Shown piece by piece: positions 54,461-64,000 of a stretch of DNA of 64,000 bases (within the stretch, counting starts at the first letter, position 1; every line of letters begins with the position of its first letter). The notes beneath the pieces were generated by a model. It ran no database searches. It was not told the origin of the DNA and saw nothing but the letters and a program-made list of their open reading frames with translations. The stretch is taken from positions 248,001-312,000 of the forward strand of contig CAXBOO010000003.1 of the NCBI GenBank assembly GCA_963977425.1, given 5' to 3'. A program made the translations under genes and the position numbers. The DNA comes from CAXBOO01 sp963977425. GTDB lineage: Bacteria; Bacteroidota; Bacteroidia; Flavobacteriales_D; Luteibaculaceae.

Positions 54461-56572
54461 TTGGAACACTTAATAGCAAAAGAACTTGGCCTAGCCAACC
54501 ACAAAGTAAAAGCTGTATTGGCGTTGTTAAACGAAGGTGCAACCATTCCTTTTATAGCTCGATACCGTAAAGAACAAAGCGGAAATTTAGACGAAGTTGA
54601 AATTGAAAAAATCGCCTCTTCTCAAAAGAAATTTCAAGATCTAGAAAGCAGAAAAAAAGGCATACTCGAACGCCTTGCCGAACTTGGAATTACCGACCCC
54701 TTATTGCTCGACAAAATAAACGCTTGCTACGACCCCAAAGAACTTGAAGATTTGTATTTGCCTTACAAGATAAAACGCAAAACCAAAGCCAGCATAGCCA
54801 AAGAACAAGGTTTAGAGCCTTTGGCAAAAATCATCATGTCGCAGCGCAGCACAGCGTTGCATAGTGAAGCCGCACGGTTTGCTAAAAACGGTTTATCGAA
54901 AGATGATGCATTGCAAGGTGCACGCCACATCATAGCCGAATGGATAAGTGAAAGTGCAGCCGCTAGAAATACTCTGCGCAGAATTTACCAATACGATGCT
55001 GTACTGAAGGCCAAAGTAGATCCTAAGAAAAAGGATGCAGCAGAAAAATACCTCGATTATTTCGATTTTGAACAAAGCCTCAAACGCATGCCTAGTCATA
55101 GATTGCTGGCCATTTTTAGAGCCGAAAAGGAAGGTCTACTAAAAGTAAAGATTGAAATAGACAAAAAAGATGCATTAAACAAGCTTGAACGCATTTTCAT
55201 AAAAACCAAGAGCGAGAGTGCCGACCAAATATTCGAAGCCCTTGAAGATGCTTTAAAACGATTGTTGATACCCAGCATAGAAAACGAAACTAGAGCCGAA
55301 GCGAAAGAAAAAGCGGACCTAGATGCAATATCCATTTTCTCCAACAACCTCAAGCAATTGTTGATGGACTCCCCTCTTGGAGCTAAACGAACGCTTGCTT
55401 TGGATCCTGGATTTAGAACAGGCTGTAAATTGATTTGTTTGGATGAACAGGGCAACTTTAAGTACAACAGCACCATATATCCCCATCCGCCAGTAAACAA
55501 AACCGAGGAAGCTAAAAATGAGCTTTTAAAATGCTTAGAGAAATACGCTATACAGGCTATTGCTATTGGCAACGGTACAGCTGGCAGAGAGAGTATGGAA
55601 TTTGTAAAAGCTATGCTGCCTAAAAACAGTGAAATAGAATGTTATTTAGTAAATGAAGCTGGTGCCTCTATCTATTCCGCTTCTGAAAATGGCAGAGAAG
55701 AATTTCCTGATTTAGACTTAACCGTTCGAGGGGCCATTTCTATTGGCCGTCGTTTGATGGACCCACTCGCAGAGCTAGTAAAAATTGACGCTAAAAGCAT
55801 TGGTGTTGGTCAATATCAGCACGATGTTGCACAAGACAAACTAAAGCAGAGTCTAGACAATACGGTAACTTTTACCGTAAATCAAGTTGGCGTAAACCTG
55901 AATACAGCTTCCAAACATTTGCTACAATATGTCGCAGGTATTGGCCCGAAATTGGCACAAAACATAGTTGATCATCGCTCAAAAAATGGTGCCTTTGATA
56001 GCCGCAAGCAATTATTGAAAGTAGCAGGATTAGGACCAAAAGCTTACGAACAATCAGCCGGTTTCTTACGCATTAAAAGAGGCAAAAACCCTTTGGATGC
56101 TACTGCTGTTCACCCTGAGAGTTATTCTGTAGTAGACAACATTGCCAAAAAACTGACGATTGAACTAAAAGAATTAGTCGGCAACAACGAAAGGTTGTCA
56201 TCAATAAAACCAGAAGAATTTGCCACGGCAAAAACAGGTTTATTGACCATACAAGACATCGTACAAGAATTGAAAAAACCTGGCCTTGATCCGCGTGGTA
56301 TAGCTCAAGAAACCAAGTTCGATGAAGCAATCAAAGACATTGCCGATTTGCAAGTTGGAATGAAACTGAATGGCAAAGTATCTAACCTCACCAACTTCGG
56401 AGCCTTTGTCGATTTAGGCATCAAAGAAAATGGCTTGTTGCACAAATCTCAAATTGCCAATCGCTTCATAAACGATCCTGCCGAAGTGCTGAGTTTGAAC
56501 GAAGAAGTAAACGTGCGCATCCTATCCGTAGACTTGGATAGAAAACGCATTCAACTTAGTATGAAAGAATAG
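54461..56572 (+). CDS. tex: RNA-binding transcription accessory protein Tex
   Basis: A 703-aa Tex protein. N-terminal helices (AVLALLNEGATIPFIARYRK), the YqgF-like RNase H fold (LDPGFRTGCKLICLDEQGN, about 315), tandem HhH motifs (VAGIGPKLAQNIVDHRSKNG, about 490) and a C-terminal S1 domain (GMKLNGKVSNLTNFGAFVDL, about 635). Tex is an RNA-binding factor affecting transcription and translation. The start appears to be TTG at 54461; no nearer ATG fits the conserved N-terminus. It converges with the SulP gene with a six-base gap. Confidence 0.95.
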   Translation: MEHLIAKELGLANHKVKAVLALLNEGATIPFIARYRKEQSGNLDEVEIEKIASSQKKFQDLESRKKGILERLAELGITDPLLLDKINACYDPKELEDLYLPYKIKRKTKASIAKEQGLEPLAKIIMSQRSTALHSEAARFAKNGLSKDDALQGARHIIAEWISESAAARNTLRRIYQYDAVLKAKVDPKKKDAAEKYLDYFDFEQSLKRMPSHRLLAIFRAEKEGLLKVKIEIDKKDALNKLERIFIKTKSESADQIFEALEDALKRLLIPSIENETRAEAKEKADLDAISIFSNNLKQLLMDSPLGAKRTLALDPGFRTGCKLICLDEQGNFKYNSTIYPHPPVNKTEEAKNELLKCLEKYAIQAIAIGNGTAGRESMEFVKAMLPKNSEIECYLVNEAGASIYSASENGREEFPDLDLTVRGAISIGRRLMDPLAELVKIDAKSIGVGQYQHDVAQDKLKQSLDNTVTFTVNQVGVNLNTASKHLLQYVAGIGPKLAQNIVDHRSKNGAFDSRKQLLKVAGLGPKAYEQSAGFLRIKRGKNPLDATAVHPESYSVVDNIAKKLTIELKELVGNNERLSSIKPEEFATAKTGLLTIQDIVQELKKPGLDPRGIAQETKFDEAIKDIADLQVGMKLNGKVSNLTNFGAFVDLGIKENGLLHKSQIANRFINDPAEVLSLNEEVNVRILSVDLDRKRIQLSMKE

Positions 56573-56578
56573 ACAATA

Positions 56579-58117
56579 CTATATTTTATCTGTAGGAATG
56601 TGATACGTTGGATCCTCCATGATGTTGACATCGATGATGGCCTCAGCGTTTTTCAACAATTTGGTGCAATCTGGACTTAAATGTCTTAAATGTACTTTCT
56701 TGCCCAACTTATGATAACGGCTAGTGACAACATTCAAAGCCTCTATAGCCGACATATCCGACACTCTACTGTCTTCAAAATCTATGATGACTTCTGCAGG
56801 ATCGTTGGCGTAATCAAATTTCTCTGTAAAAGCAGTGGTAGAAGCAAAAAACAATGGTCCGTAAATTTCGTAATGCTTTACTCCTGCTTCGTCAACGAAC
56901 TTTCTTGCTCTAATTCTTTTTGCGCTTTCCCAAGCAAAAAACAAGGCCGATATGATAACGCCTATCAAAACAGCCAAAGCCAAATTGTGCAACAATACCG
57001 TTATACCTGCAACAATAATCACTAAAAACACATCGCTTTTAGGCATTTTATTGAAGATTTTAAATGTCGCCCATTCGAAGGTTCCAATAGCCACCATTAT
57101 CATTACACCTACCAATGCAGCCATAGGTACTTGCTCTATTACCGGAGCGCCAAACAATACAATAGCTAAGATGGTAAGCGATGCAACAATACCAGACAAA
57201 CGAGCTCTTGAGCCAGCCGATAAGTTTACCAAGGTTTGTGCAATCATAGGGCAACCACCCATTCCAAAGAAAAATCCATTCAATACGTTAGAGCTTCCTT
57301 GTGCAACGCATTCTCTATTACCGTTTCCACGCGTTCCCGTAATCTCATCAACCAAATTCAATGTCAACAAACCTTCTGTTAATCCAACAGCAGCCATAAT
57401 CAAAGAATAAGGCGCTATGAGTTTAAGTGTTTCAAAAGTTAATGGGATGTTTGGAATATGGAAAGGAGGAAATCCACCACTTACTGAAGCAATGTCCTTT
57501 ACCGTTTTAGTGTCTATTCCGAAGAAATAAACCAATATAAACACTACGATAATTGCTACTAATGATGAAGGAACCGCTTTGGTAACTTTAGGCAATAACA
57601 CTACGATAGCAATGGTTAATGCAACCAAACCTCCCATAATAAGCAATGGTGTACTCGAAAGCCAGCTAATTTCACCATTCACAATGGTTTTAAACTGATC
57701 CATTTGAGACATAAAAATGATGATGGCCAATCCGTTTACAAATCCGAACATGACCGGATGCGGTACCAAACGAATGAATTTACCGAGCTTGAATACGCCT
57801 ATCAGAATTTGAATTACACCCGCTAAAGCGACCGCTGCAAATACAAACTCCAAGCCGTCTGATTTCATTAAGGCAATCAAAACAATTACGGTGGCCCCTG
57901 CTCCACCAGAAATCATTCCAGGTCTACCGCCAAAAATAGCCGTTACCAACCCAGCAATAAAGGCTGCATACAAACCCATCAATGGTGGGAAACCAGCTAA
58001 AATTGCAAACGACAACGATTCCGGAATCATAGTCATAGCAACAGTTAAACCAGCCAACACTTCTGTTTTATAGTTTACTTTTTGTGATAAATCGAATAAA
58101 TTAAGTGTTCTTTTCAT
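56579..58117 (-). CDS. SulP-family anion transporter
   Basis: A 512-aa protein with about 12 membrane segments and a C-terminal STAS domain (residues about 415-505, FEDSRVSDMSAIEALNVVTS). The N-terminal motif TVAMTMIPESLSFAILAGFPPLMGLY is the SulP signature. Family members move sulfate, bicarbonate or other anions; Na+/HCO3- transport (BicA-like) is a possibility for an aquatic species but is not determined. It is probably monocistronic. Confidence 0.92.
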   Translation of the reverse strand: MKRTLNLFDLSQKVNYKTEVLAGLTVAMTMIPESLSFAILAGFPPLMGLYAAFIAGLVTAIFGGRPGMISGGAGATVIVLIALMKSDGLEFVFAAVALAGVIQILIGVFKLGKFIRLVPHPVMFGFVNGLAIIIFMSQMDQFKTIVNGEISWLSSTPLLIMGGLVALTIAIVVLLPKVTKAVPSSLVAIIVVFILVYFFGIDTKTVKDIASVSGGFPPFHIPNIPLTFETLKLIAPYSLIMAAVGLTEGLLTLNLVDEITGTRGNGNRECVAQGSSNVLNGFFFGMGGCPMIAQTLVNLSAGSRARLSGIVASLTILAIVLFGAPVIEQVPMAALVGVMIMVAIGTFEWATFKIFNKMPKSDVFLVIIVAGITVLLHNLALAVLIGVIISALFFAWESAKRIRARKFVDEAGVKHYEIYGPLFFASTTAFTEKFDYANDPAEVIIDFEDSRVSDMSAIEALNVVTSRYHKLGKKVHLRHLSPDCTKLLKNAEAIIDVNIMEDPTYHIPTDKI

Positions 58118-58460
58118 ATCAATATCATTACAAATGGATAACCATTTGATTAAAATTTGCTTTGTATAATGGGTTCAATAAAAGACTCTAAGCTAGAGCT
58201 GTAAATGACAATTGGAAATCTATCATGGTGGAGTTACCTGAGGCATATTTTGATAGGGTTTAGAAGCTGTTTCTGTCATTTTTGAAGGCGCAAAATTAGT
58301 ATGATTTTTTAGAATTTCATTTGATTGTAAAACAAGCCAGTCAATCTCAATTTGTATCCACTAAAAATTCAAGTTATCGCTAGGCTATAGCGTGATAAAT
58401 ACGCAATACATCCCATAGCATCATTTTAGGTTTCAGAATATTTTTACACCATTCTAAAAA
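58118..58460. other. Intergenic region with no gene found
   Basis: A 343-base AT-rich gap between divergent genes. CAAAATTA at 58291-58298 reads TAATTTTG on the minus strand and could be the -7 box of the SulP gene, with a leader of about 170 bases, but no -33 box is clear. No RNA gene or repeat is seen. Confidence 0.4.
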
Positions 58461-60233
58461 ATGTTACATATGTCTATTTTCACTATTCGAACATTAGTGG
58501 CTGCAAGCGTCATCATGGTTTTTGCAAGCTGTGAAAAAGAACCCCAACAATCTGATGTGGGAACCCAAACAGGTTCTGCAGAAGTGGTATACGAAGGCCC
58601 TATTGCTGAAACTTCCAATTTGGTTGGCGCTTCATTTGACGGAAAAGTATTGTGCTCTGGTGAAACCGATTATTCATTGGATGGTGGTGAAACGTGGAAG
58701 TCATTATCTCCAGGCTATACATTTGGTTTGGATGTACAAGTACATAACAATCAGTTTTTATTCTCAGGAGGAAACTCCCCTAGTTTGATTGATTTAAATT
58801 TAGGATATGGTGTTAGCTACCCGAATATTCAAACCTATAAGCCTGAGTTTTACATGGGAGTTGATGAATACATGTATGTGTCCGAAAGAAAAACGCAATT
58901 TGATGAGCCACAATGGTTGTACCGATCGTTTAATGCTCCTGGCTGGGATACACTAAGCATCAAAGGCAAATTTGCGGGGGCCGATCATAATGGTGGTATC
59001 GCCATTTACGATCCGAACACTAAAAATTTATACATCCACACGCCCTCAAGCAAAACTACGGTTACATACAATTTAGTTAACGCACCCTCTCCGATTGGGA
59101 AATCGACCAAATACGCATACAATGGTTACGACAAATTAGCCATAGCACATACTACTGGTGTGAGTGTTTTAGGAATCAACGGGACTGCTAGCCACCATTC
59201 ATGGCCTGGTAGTTTTTCAGGTTTCGTAGATAATCCTTTGGTATTGGATATCAACAAAGAAGGCGATGTATTTGCTCAAGTCATCAGTGGCATAGACCCC
59301 AAAACCAACTTGAAACTTACCGGAAGCAATTTCACAACGCTTTCATCGAGAGCTTTGCCTTACGCAAATGGCGATTATACCTACACATTAGAAGCTTTAG
59401 ATATTTTTAAAACATCGGAAAGCGGTAGCACCAAAATCAAGACAGGTAAAGGTGAAAAACTTCGTTTGAACAGTACAACAGTTAGTAACGGATCTATTTT
59501 TTCAATTGTCGCTCCAATTTCAGGTGCATTCGAAAGTCTATTCATAAAAAAATCAAATGCTTTCACTAACAACGAAGTGATAACAACAAAAAACAACTAC
59601 CAATACGTTTACTCCGATGCCAATAGTGTATATGCTTACAGTGCCGATAGCATTATGTATACACGCAACAATGGCGGAACATGGTCTATTACCCATAATT
59701 CAGGCAGAGCCTTTACACACATCAGTAAAATAAACGGTACTTATTATGGTTTGTACTCTGTTCCCGATAATTATCATTCGCCTTCAGGAATCATTTACTC
59801 TCAATTTGATATTGCCGTATACTCATCTTACGACTGTTTGACTTGGACAAAAATAAGTTCAAATGAAAACAAAGAAGGCTATGCACCAAAAGTAATCTCA
59901 CCCAACGGAACCATAGGCTACATACACAATCTTACACCAGAGAGCAATTCTACACTGATAGTATTAGAATCATCGGATTTTGGGATAACATGGAACAATG
60001 TCGATTCATTATCGGGTTACCACATCGTAAAACCTGACGGCAATTATTTGTCTTACGATCAGAAATCGGGTGGTAAAATTGTATTTACAACCTATTCCAG
60101 CACTTCGCTTGAAGCCATCAGTAGTACAATTGTTATGCTTCCATCTACACACAGAATCGATTATTTATTCTACAGCAATGCAGGTGAGCTTTACGGTTAC
60201 TCTTCAGAAGAATTGCTCAAATTTGAGTTGTAA
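58461..60233 (+). CDS. BNR/Asp-box repeat lipoprotein
   Basis: A 590-aa lipoprotein: signal to VMVFASC (Cys about residue 24). The mature part contains Asp-box motifs of the S/N-x-D/N-x-G-x-x-W type: YSLDGGETWKSL (about 67), YTRNNGGTWSITH (about 402) and ESSDFGITWNNVD (about 497), which suggests a beta-propeller of the sialidase/photosystem-assembly kind. No catalytic Arg triad is obvious, so sialidase activity is not claimed. A start at 58470 (MSIFT) is equally possible. It stands alone. Confidence 0.7.
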   Translation: MLHMSIFTIRTLVAASVIMVFASCEKEPQQSDVGTQTGSAEVVYEGPIAETSNLVGASFDGKVLCSGETDYSLDGGETWKSLSPGYTFGLDVQVHNNQFLFSGGNSPSLIDLNLGYGVSYPNIQTYKPEFYMGVDEYMYVSERKTQFDEPQWLYRSFNAPGWDTLSIKGKFAGADHNGGIAIYDPNTKNLYIHTPSSKTTVTYNLVNAPSPIGKSTKYAYNGYDKLAIAHTTGVSVLGINGTASHHSWPGSFSGFVDNPLVLDINKEGDVFAQVISGIDPKTNLKLTGSNFTTLSSRALPYANGDYTYTLEALDIFKTSESGSTKIKTGKGEKLRLNSTTVSNGSIFSIVAPISGAFESLFIKKSNAFTNNEVITTKNNYQYVYSDANSVYAYSADSIMYTRNNGGTWSITHNSGRAFTHISKINGTYYGLYSVPDNYHSPSGIIYSQFDIAVYSSYDCLTWTKISSNENKEGYAPKVISPNGTIGYIHNLTPESNSTLIVLESSDFGITWNNVDSLSGYHIVKPDGNYLSYDQKSGGKIVFTTYSSTSLEAISSTIVMLPSTHRIDYLFYSNAGELYGYSSEELLKFEL

Positions 60234-60341
60234 TCGCTCTCTGTTCAAGCAATACCCTGTTCATGGTATTTAACGTAATCATGAGGTTTAATCAATTTCT
60301 TTTCAAAATATTTGCGACTGCATCAAGTTCAACATCGCTAA

Positions 60342-60857
60342 ATGAAGAAAAAGTACACAACCTCCTATTTGATGAGAATCATCCACCGCTATCTCGGCTT
60401 TTTCTTAGCGGGTATTATGGCCGTGTATGCTTTCAGTGGTGTAATCCTCATTTTTCGGAATTCTGATTTTTTGAAGCGTACGACCACAATTGAAAATACA
60501 GTTGAGAAAAATTTGAACGAAAGATCATTAGGTGAGGCACTTAAAATTCGACGTTTAAAAATTGAGCGAACCAGTGGAGATTCCTTGATATTCAAAAATG
60601 GATATTATTTAAACAGTACTGGTGAGACCAAATACCGCATTGAAGAATTGCCTTTCATCATCAATAAAATGAACCATTTGCACAAAGCCAAACAAGGCGA
60701 CCCGTTGTATTATTTGAATGTATTTTTTGGCGTGTCACTATTGTTTTTTGTGCTTTCTTCATTCTGGATGTTCATGCCAAAAACCTCCATTTTCAAAAAA
60801 GGACTTTATTACACAGCCGCAGGGATAGTGCTTACATTGATTATGTTGTTTGTTTAA
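60342..60857 (+). CDS. PepSY-associated membrane protein
   Basis: A 171-aa protein. The N-terminal helix IIHRYLGFFLAGIMAVYAFSG is typical of PepSY-associated TM (PF03929) proteins, often linked to iron reduction or siderophore uptake. A soluble loop (about 40-115) is followed by two more helices (FFGVSLLFFVLSSFWMFM and the tail). It is a short member of the family. It precedes katG by about 100 bases; joint regulation under iron or oxidative stress is possible but not shown. Confidence 0.72.
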   Translation: MKKKYTTSYLMRIIHRYLGFFLAGIMAVYAFSGVILIFRNSDFLKRTTTIENTVEKNLNERSLGEALKIRRLKIERTSGDSLIFKNGYYLNSTGETKYRIEELPFIINKMNHLHKAKQGDPLYYLNVFFGVSLLFFVLSSFWMFMPKTSIFKKGLYYTAAGIVLTLIMLFV

Positions 60858-60958
60858 CTATCAATCAACTGTTCATCAACCACGAACAACTATAAATTAT
60901 ACTTATAACACTATTACCCGCCTATCCATAGCTGCGGAATTATTGATAATTTACAGCT

Positions 60959-63172
60959 ATGGAAAATGAACAAACCAACGAGGGTAAATGCCCAGTAAAT
61001 CATAGTCAAAATACATCTAACTCAAAAGGAAAATGCCCTGTGATGCATACTTCCAACACCTCGGCAAGTTCATCTGTAATGAGTTGGTGGCCCAATGCAC
61101 TCAACCTGGATATTTTACACCAACACGATAGCAAAACCAATCCGCTTGGCGCCGACTTCAACTACAGAGAAGAGCTAAAAAAATTGGATGTTGACGCACT
61201 AAAAAAAGATCTGCATCACCTAATGACCGATAGCCAAGATTGGTGGCCTGCTGATTGGGGACATTACGGAGGATTGATGATTCGTTTGGCATGGCATTCA
61301 GCCGGTACATACCGTATAGCCGATGGCCGTGGTGGTGGCGGAACGGGAAACCAACGATTTGCCCCTTTAAATTCTTGGCCAGATAATGTAAGCCTCGATA
61401 AAGCCCGACGCCTGTTATGGCCTATTAAAAAGAAGTACGGTAACAAAGTAAGTTGGTCCGATTTGATCATTCTAGCAGGTACAATCGCTTACGAAAGCAT
61501 GGGCCTTAAAACCTATGGTTTTGCCTTTGGGCGCGAAGACATTTGGCATCCTGAAAAAGACACGTATTGGGGTGCTGAAAAAGAATGGTTGGCCCCGAGC
61601 GATGAACGTTATGGTAACGTAGACGCACCTGATTCTATGGAAAATCCATTAGCAGCTGTACAAATGGGATTGATATATGTAAATCCAGAAGGTGTCAATG
61701 GCAAACCTGATCCAATAAAAACGGCTACTCAAATTCGAGAAACCTTCAAACGGATGGCCATGAACGATGAGGAAACAGTTGCGTTAACTGCTGGTGGTCA
61801 TACTGTTGGAAAAGCACACGGAAACGGAGACGCCAGTATTTTAGGTCCTGAACCAGAAGCAGCCAATATTGAAGAACAAGGTATGGGCTGGTCAAACCCT
61901 ACTGGATTAGGCAAAGGACCAGATACTGTAACCAGTGGTATAGAAGGTGCTTGGACAAGCCATCCGACCAAATGGGACAATGGCTTTTTTGAAATGCTAT
62001 TCAACCACGAATGGGAATTAGGAAAAAGCCCTGCTGGTGCTTGGCAATGGATGCCAAAAGAGATTAAGGAAGAAGATAAACCAGTGAACGTAGCCGATGC
62101 GAGTCTTCATGAAAACCCAATGATGACGGACGCCGATATGGCCATGAAAATGGATCCTATCTATAAAGACATTTCCTTGAGATTCAAGAATGATTTCGAT
62201 TATTTTTCTGAAACATTCGCCAAAGCTTGGTTCAAACTTACCCACAGAGACATGGGGCCAAAAGCACGCTATTTTGGACCAGATGTACCGCAAGAAGATT
62301 TGATTTGGCAAGATCCTATTCCTAAAGGAAAGTCAGACTACAATGTTGATGCAGTCAAACAAGACATATTGAACTCAGGATTATCTAGTGCCGAAATGGT
62401 TGCTACCGCTTGGGATAGTGCTAGAACATATCGAGCTTCCGATATGCGTGGCGGAGCCAATGGAGCCAGAATTCGTTTGGCGCCTCAAAAAGATTGGGCA
62501 GGCAATGAACCTCAACGATTATCAAAAGTATTGTCAGTACTAGAGCCAATAGCCTTAAAACATGGCATTAGCCTTGCCGACACCATAGTGCTTGCTGGTA
62601 ACGTGGGCGTAGAAATGGCAGCAAAAAAGGCTGGTATTCAGCTCACTGTTCCTTTTACTCCTGGCCGTGGAGATGCTTCAGCAGAATGGACCGATGCAGA
62701 TTCGTTTGAACCTTTAGAACCTGTAGCCGATGGTTATAGAAACTGGCTGAAAGGCCATTACACTGTTAGTGCTGAAGAACTGATGTTGGATAGAACTCAA
62801 CTGATGGGTTTAACCGCTCCTGAAATGACTGTTTTAGTAGGGGGAATGCGTGTAATAGGAAGCAATTACAAGGATTCAAATCATGGTGTTTTTACTGAAA
62901 ATAAAGGTGCTTTGAGCAATGATTTTTTTGTGAATCTTACCGATATGAACAATGCATGGAAACCGAAACCAGATGGAACATTCAGCATAATCGATAGAAA
63001 AACGGGCACGGAAAAATGGACCGCAACCCGTATGGATTTGGTATTTGGATCTAATTCCATTCTTCGCTCTTACTCCGAAGTTTATGCGCAAGACGACAAT
63101 AAAAACAAATTTATTTCTGACTTCGTAAAAGCCTGGACTAAAGTGATGAATGCCGACAGATTTGATGTATAG
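60959..63172 (+). CDS. katG: Catalase-peroxidase KatG
   Basis: A 737-aa bifunctional catalase and broad-spectrum peroxidase with haem b. The distal site Arg109-Trp112-His113 is in IRLAWHSAGTYR; the proximal His is in AGGHTVGKAHG (about 280). The Tyr of the Met-Tyr-Trp adduct is in MGLIYVNPEG, and the Trp is residue 112. Both catalase-fold halves are present at normal length. The N-terminus has two copies of GKCPV-x-H (about 9-14 and 24-30) where one is common. It is cytoplasmic, with a strong terminator after the stop. Confidence 0.97.
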   Translation: MENEQTNEGKCPVNHSQNTSNSKGKCPVMHTSNTSASSSVMSWWPNALNLDILHQHDSKTNPLGADFNYREELKKLDVDALKKDLHHLMTDSQDWWPADWGHYGGLMIRLAWHSAGTYRIADGRGGGGTGNQRFAPLNSWPDNVSLDKARRLLWPIKKKYGNKVSWSDLIILAGTIAYESMGLKTYGFAFGREDIWHPEKDTYWGAEKEWLAPSDERYGNVDAPDSMENPLAAVQMGLIYVNPEGVNGKPDPIKTATQIRETFKRMAMNDEETVALTAGGHTVGKAHGNGDASILGPEPEAANIEEQGMGWSNPTGLGKGPDTVTSGIEGAWTSHPTKWDNGFFEMLFNHEWELGKSPAGAWQWMPKEIKEEDKPVNVADASLHENPMMTDADMAMKMDPIYKDISLRFKNDFDYFSETFAKAWFKLTHRDMGPKARYFGPDVPQEDLIWQDPIPKGKSDYNVDAVKQDILNSGLSSAEMVATAWDSARTYRASDMRGGANGARIRLAPQKDWAGNEPQRLSKVLSVLEPIALKHGISLADTIVLAGNVGVEMAAKKAGIQLTVPFTPGRGDASAEWTDADSFEPLEPVADGYRNWLKGHYTVSAEELMLDRTQLMGLTAPEMTVLVGGMRVIGSNYKDSNHGVFTENKGALSNDFFVNLTDMNNAWKPKPDGTFSIIDRKTGTEKWTATRMDLVFGSNSILRSYSEVYAQDDNKNKFISDFVKAWTKVMNADRFDV

Positions 63173-63191
63173 GTTCAATCAATAATTAAAC

Positions 63192-63232
63192 AAAAGAGCG
63201 ATTTCTATTTTTTGCAAGTCGCTCTTTTTTTG
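63192..63232 (+). terminator. Intrinsic terminator of katG
   Basis: AAAAGAGCGA (63192-63201) / TCGCTCTTTT (63219-63228) with a T-run continuing to 63232, 20 bases after the katG stop. Confidence 0.9.
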
Positions 63233-63319
63233 TTCTTAATTTTCGATTTCAGATATACTTTCAGCATTTACTTTTTACTATCATTAGCTATTTCATTTAC
63301 CCTTTGTATTTTACCCGTC

Positions 63320-63646
63320 ATGCATTGGATTGTATTAATCATAGCGGGTTTATTTGAAGTAGGATTTGCATTTTGTCTTGGCAAAGCAAAAGCACTTACT
63401 GGAATCCAAGCCACATATTGGTACGGCGGTTTTGTTATTTGTCTTGTCATCAGCATGTTGCTTTTGATAAAAGCCACTGAACAACTTCCCATAGGCACAG
63501 CTTATGCTGTTTGGACCGGTATTGGTGCAGTTGGAACATTAATTATTGGCATTGTTTTTTTCAACGAACCAGCTGAATTTTGGCGATTATTTTTTGCGTC
63601 TACCTTAATTCTTTCCATTGTTGGTCTTAAAGTAATGGCGCATTAA
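63320..63646 (+). CDS. Small multidrug resistance (SMR) family transporter, SugE-like
   Basis: A 108-aa four-helix protein: MHWIVLIIAGLFEVGFAFCL with the essential Glu of TM1 (about residue 13), then KATEQLPIGTAYAVWTGIGAVGT (TM3 signature), and a short C-terminus. SugE-type members export guanidinium; others export cationic drugs. The TM1 composition and GTAYAVWTGIGAVGT favour SugE/Gdx. The ATG at 63320 is used; a longer frame from TTG at 63212 runs through the katG terminator. It probably dimerises in antiparallel form. Confidence 0.85.
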   Translation: MHWIVLIIAGLFEVGFAFCLGKAKALTGIQATYWYGGFVICLVISMLLLIKATEQLPIGTAYAVWTGIGAVGTLIIGIVFFNEPAEFWRLFFASTLILSIVGLKVMAH

Positions 63647-63722
63647 AATCAGCGAGTATATTTGGTATAACATTGAGCTCAGCCCCTATTAACCTACAGC
63701 ACTCAACAGTTTAAATAATTGA

Positions 63723-64000
63723 ATGAATATTACCATTGAAAACATATTATTGATTGGTTCTGCCCTACTTTTTGTCAGCATAATGGCTGGTAAAACAAGT
63801 TATAGAATTGGCATACCTACTTTGTTGTTGTTTTTATCAGTAGGTATTTTTGCAGGATCTGAAGGTATTGGGGGTATCTACTTCGATAATCCAAAAATTG
63901 CTCAATTCATAGGTATTGTTGCACTTAATTTCATTTTGTTTTCTGGTGGTATGGATACCAGTTGGACAGCCGTAAAACCTGTTCTTAAGGAAGGCATCAT
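63723..64000 (+). CDS. Cation/proton antiporter (NhaP2/CvrA-like), 3' part missing
   Basis: The first 92 residues only. MNITIENILLIGSALLFVSI then GKTSYRIGIPTLLLFLSVGIFAGSEG and FNFILFSGG-type helices match the N-terminus of potassium/proton antiporters of the CPA1 family (NhaP2). No signal for specificity is visible in this part. The gene starts 77 bases after the SMR stop. Confidence 0.75.
   Translation, partial: MNITIENILLIGSALLFVSIMAGKTSYRIGIPTLLLFLSVGIFAGSEGIGGIYFDNPKIAQFIGIVALNFILFSGGMDTSWTAVKPVLKEGI

Noticed and set aside
63212..63319. An N-terminal extension of the SMR protein
   Set aside because: It would start at TTG inside the katG terminator and add 36 residues to a family of about 105 aa.
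1..64000. tRNA or rRNA genes
   Set aside because: None was recognised by reading; no tRNA-like attachment site is present at the island ends, which use mnmE.

Overview
The window looks like the chromosome of an AT-rich member of the Bacteroidota, probably a Flavobacteriia-like marine or freshwater lineage. The evidence is the near absence of Shine-Dalgarno sequences, promoters of the TTTG-N19-TAnnTTTG type (for example before sucD), many short lipoproteins and 'AQ'-type signal peptides, a CzcA-TolC fusion pump, a DUF6660 protein, and ELWxxDGTxxGT-repeat and YHYH-type secreted proteins. The genus cannot be named from the sequence alone.

Region 1 (1-12,929) is ordinary core chromosome: a truncated YHYH lipoprotein, a tightly packed bcp-recA-TPR lipoprotein unit, two tandem GT39-like membrane glycosyltransferase paralogues, an MscS channel, an RluF-type pseudouridine synthase, a small lipoprotein, sucD and mnmE.

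Region 2 (12,912-34,955) is a roughly 22-kb integrative element inserted at the 3' end of mnmE. Its ends are marked by 17-bp core repeats that match at 16 positions and both encode FCIGK-stop; related GTCCC-rich putative arm sites lie just inside each end. It carries a tyrosine recombinase, an unknown coupled gene, an iteron-like repeat cluster, an excisionase-like HTH protein and a primase-helicase. Its cargo is two single-gene cassettes separated by attC-like folded repeats (an integron-like array with no integron integrase in the window), a Czc/Cus-type metal efflux operon, a type ISP-like restriction-modification enzyme, a long array of degenerate palindromic repeats and two secreted proteins.

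Region 3 (34,991-51,620) is a second accessory block dominated by one co-directional, mostly overlapping defence operon: hsdM, a DUF262/DUF1524 (GmrSD-like) protein, a second frameshifted hsdM, hsdS, a 1479-aa S1-like plus sacsin/HSP90-type GHKL ATPase, an SF1 (Upf1-like) helicase, hsdR and a membrane-anchored PD-(D/E)xK nuclease-like protein. The ATPase-helicase pair between hsdS and hsdR is the best candidate here for an undescribed defence module. The palindromic repeats seen inside the element recur just after this operon.

Region 4 (51,900-64,000) returns to core-like genes: a DUF4375 protein, an AI-2E-family permease, RluE, Tex, a SulP transporter, a BNR-repeat lipoprotein, a PepSY-associated membrane protein, KatG, an SMR transporter and the start of a cation/proton antiporter.
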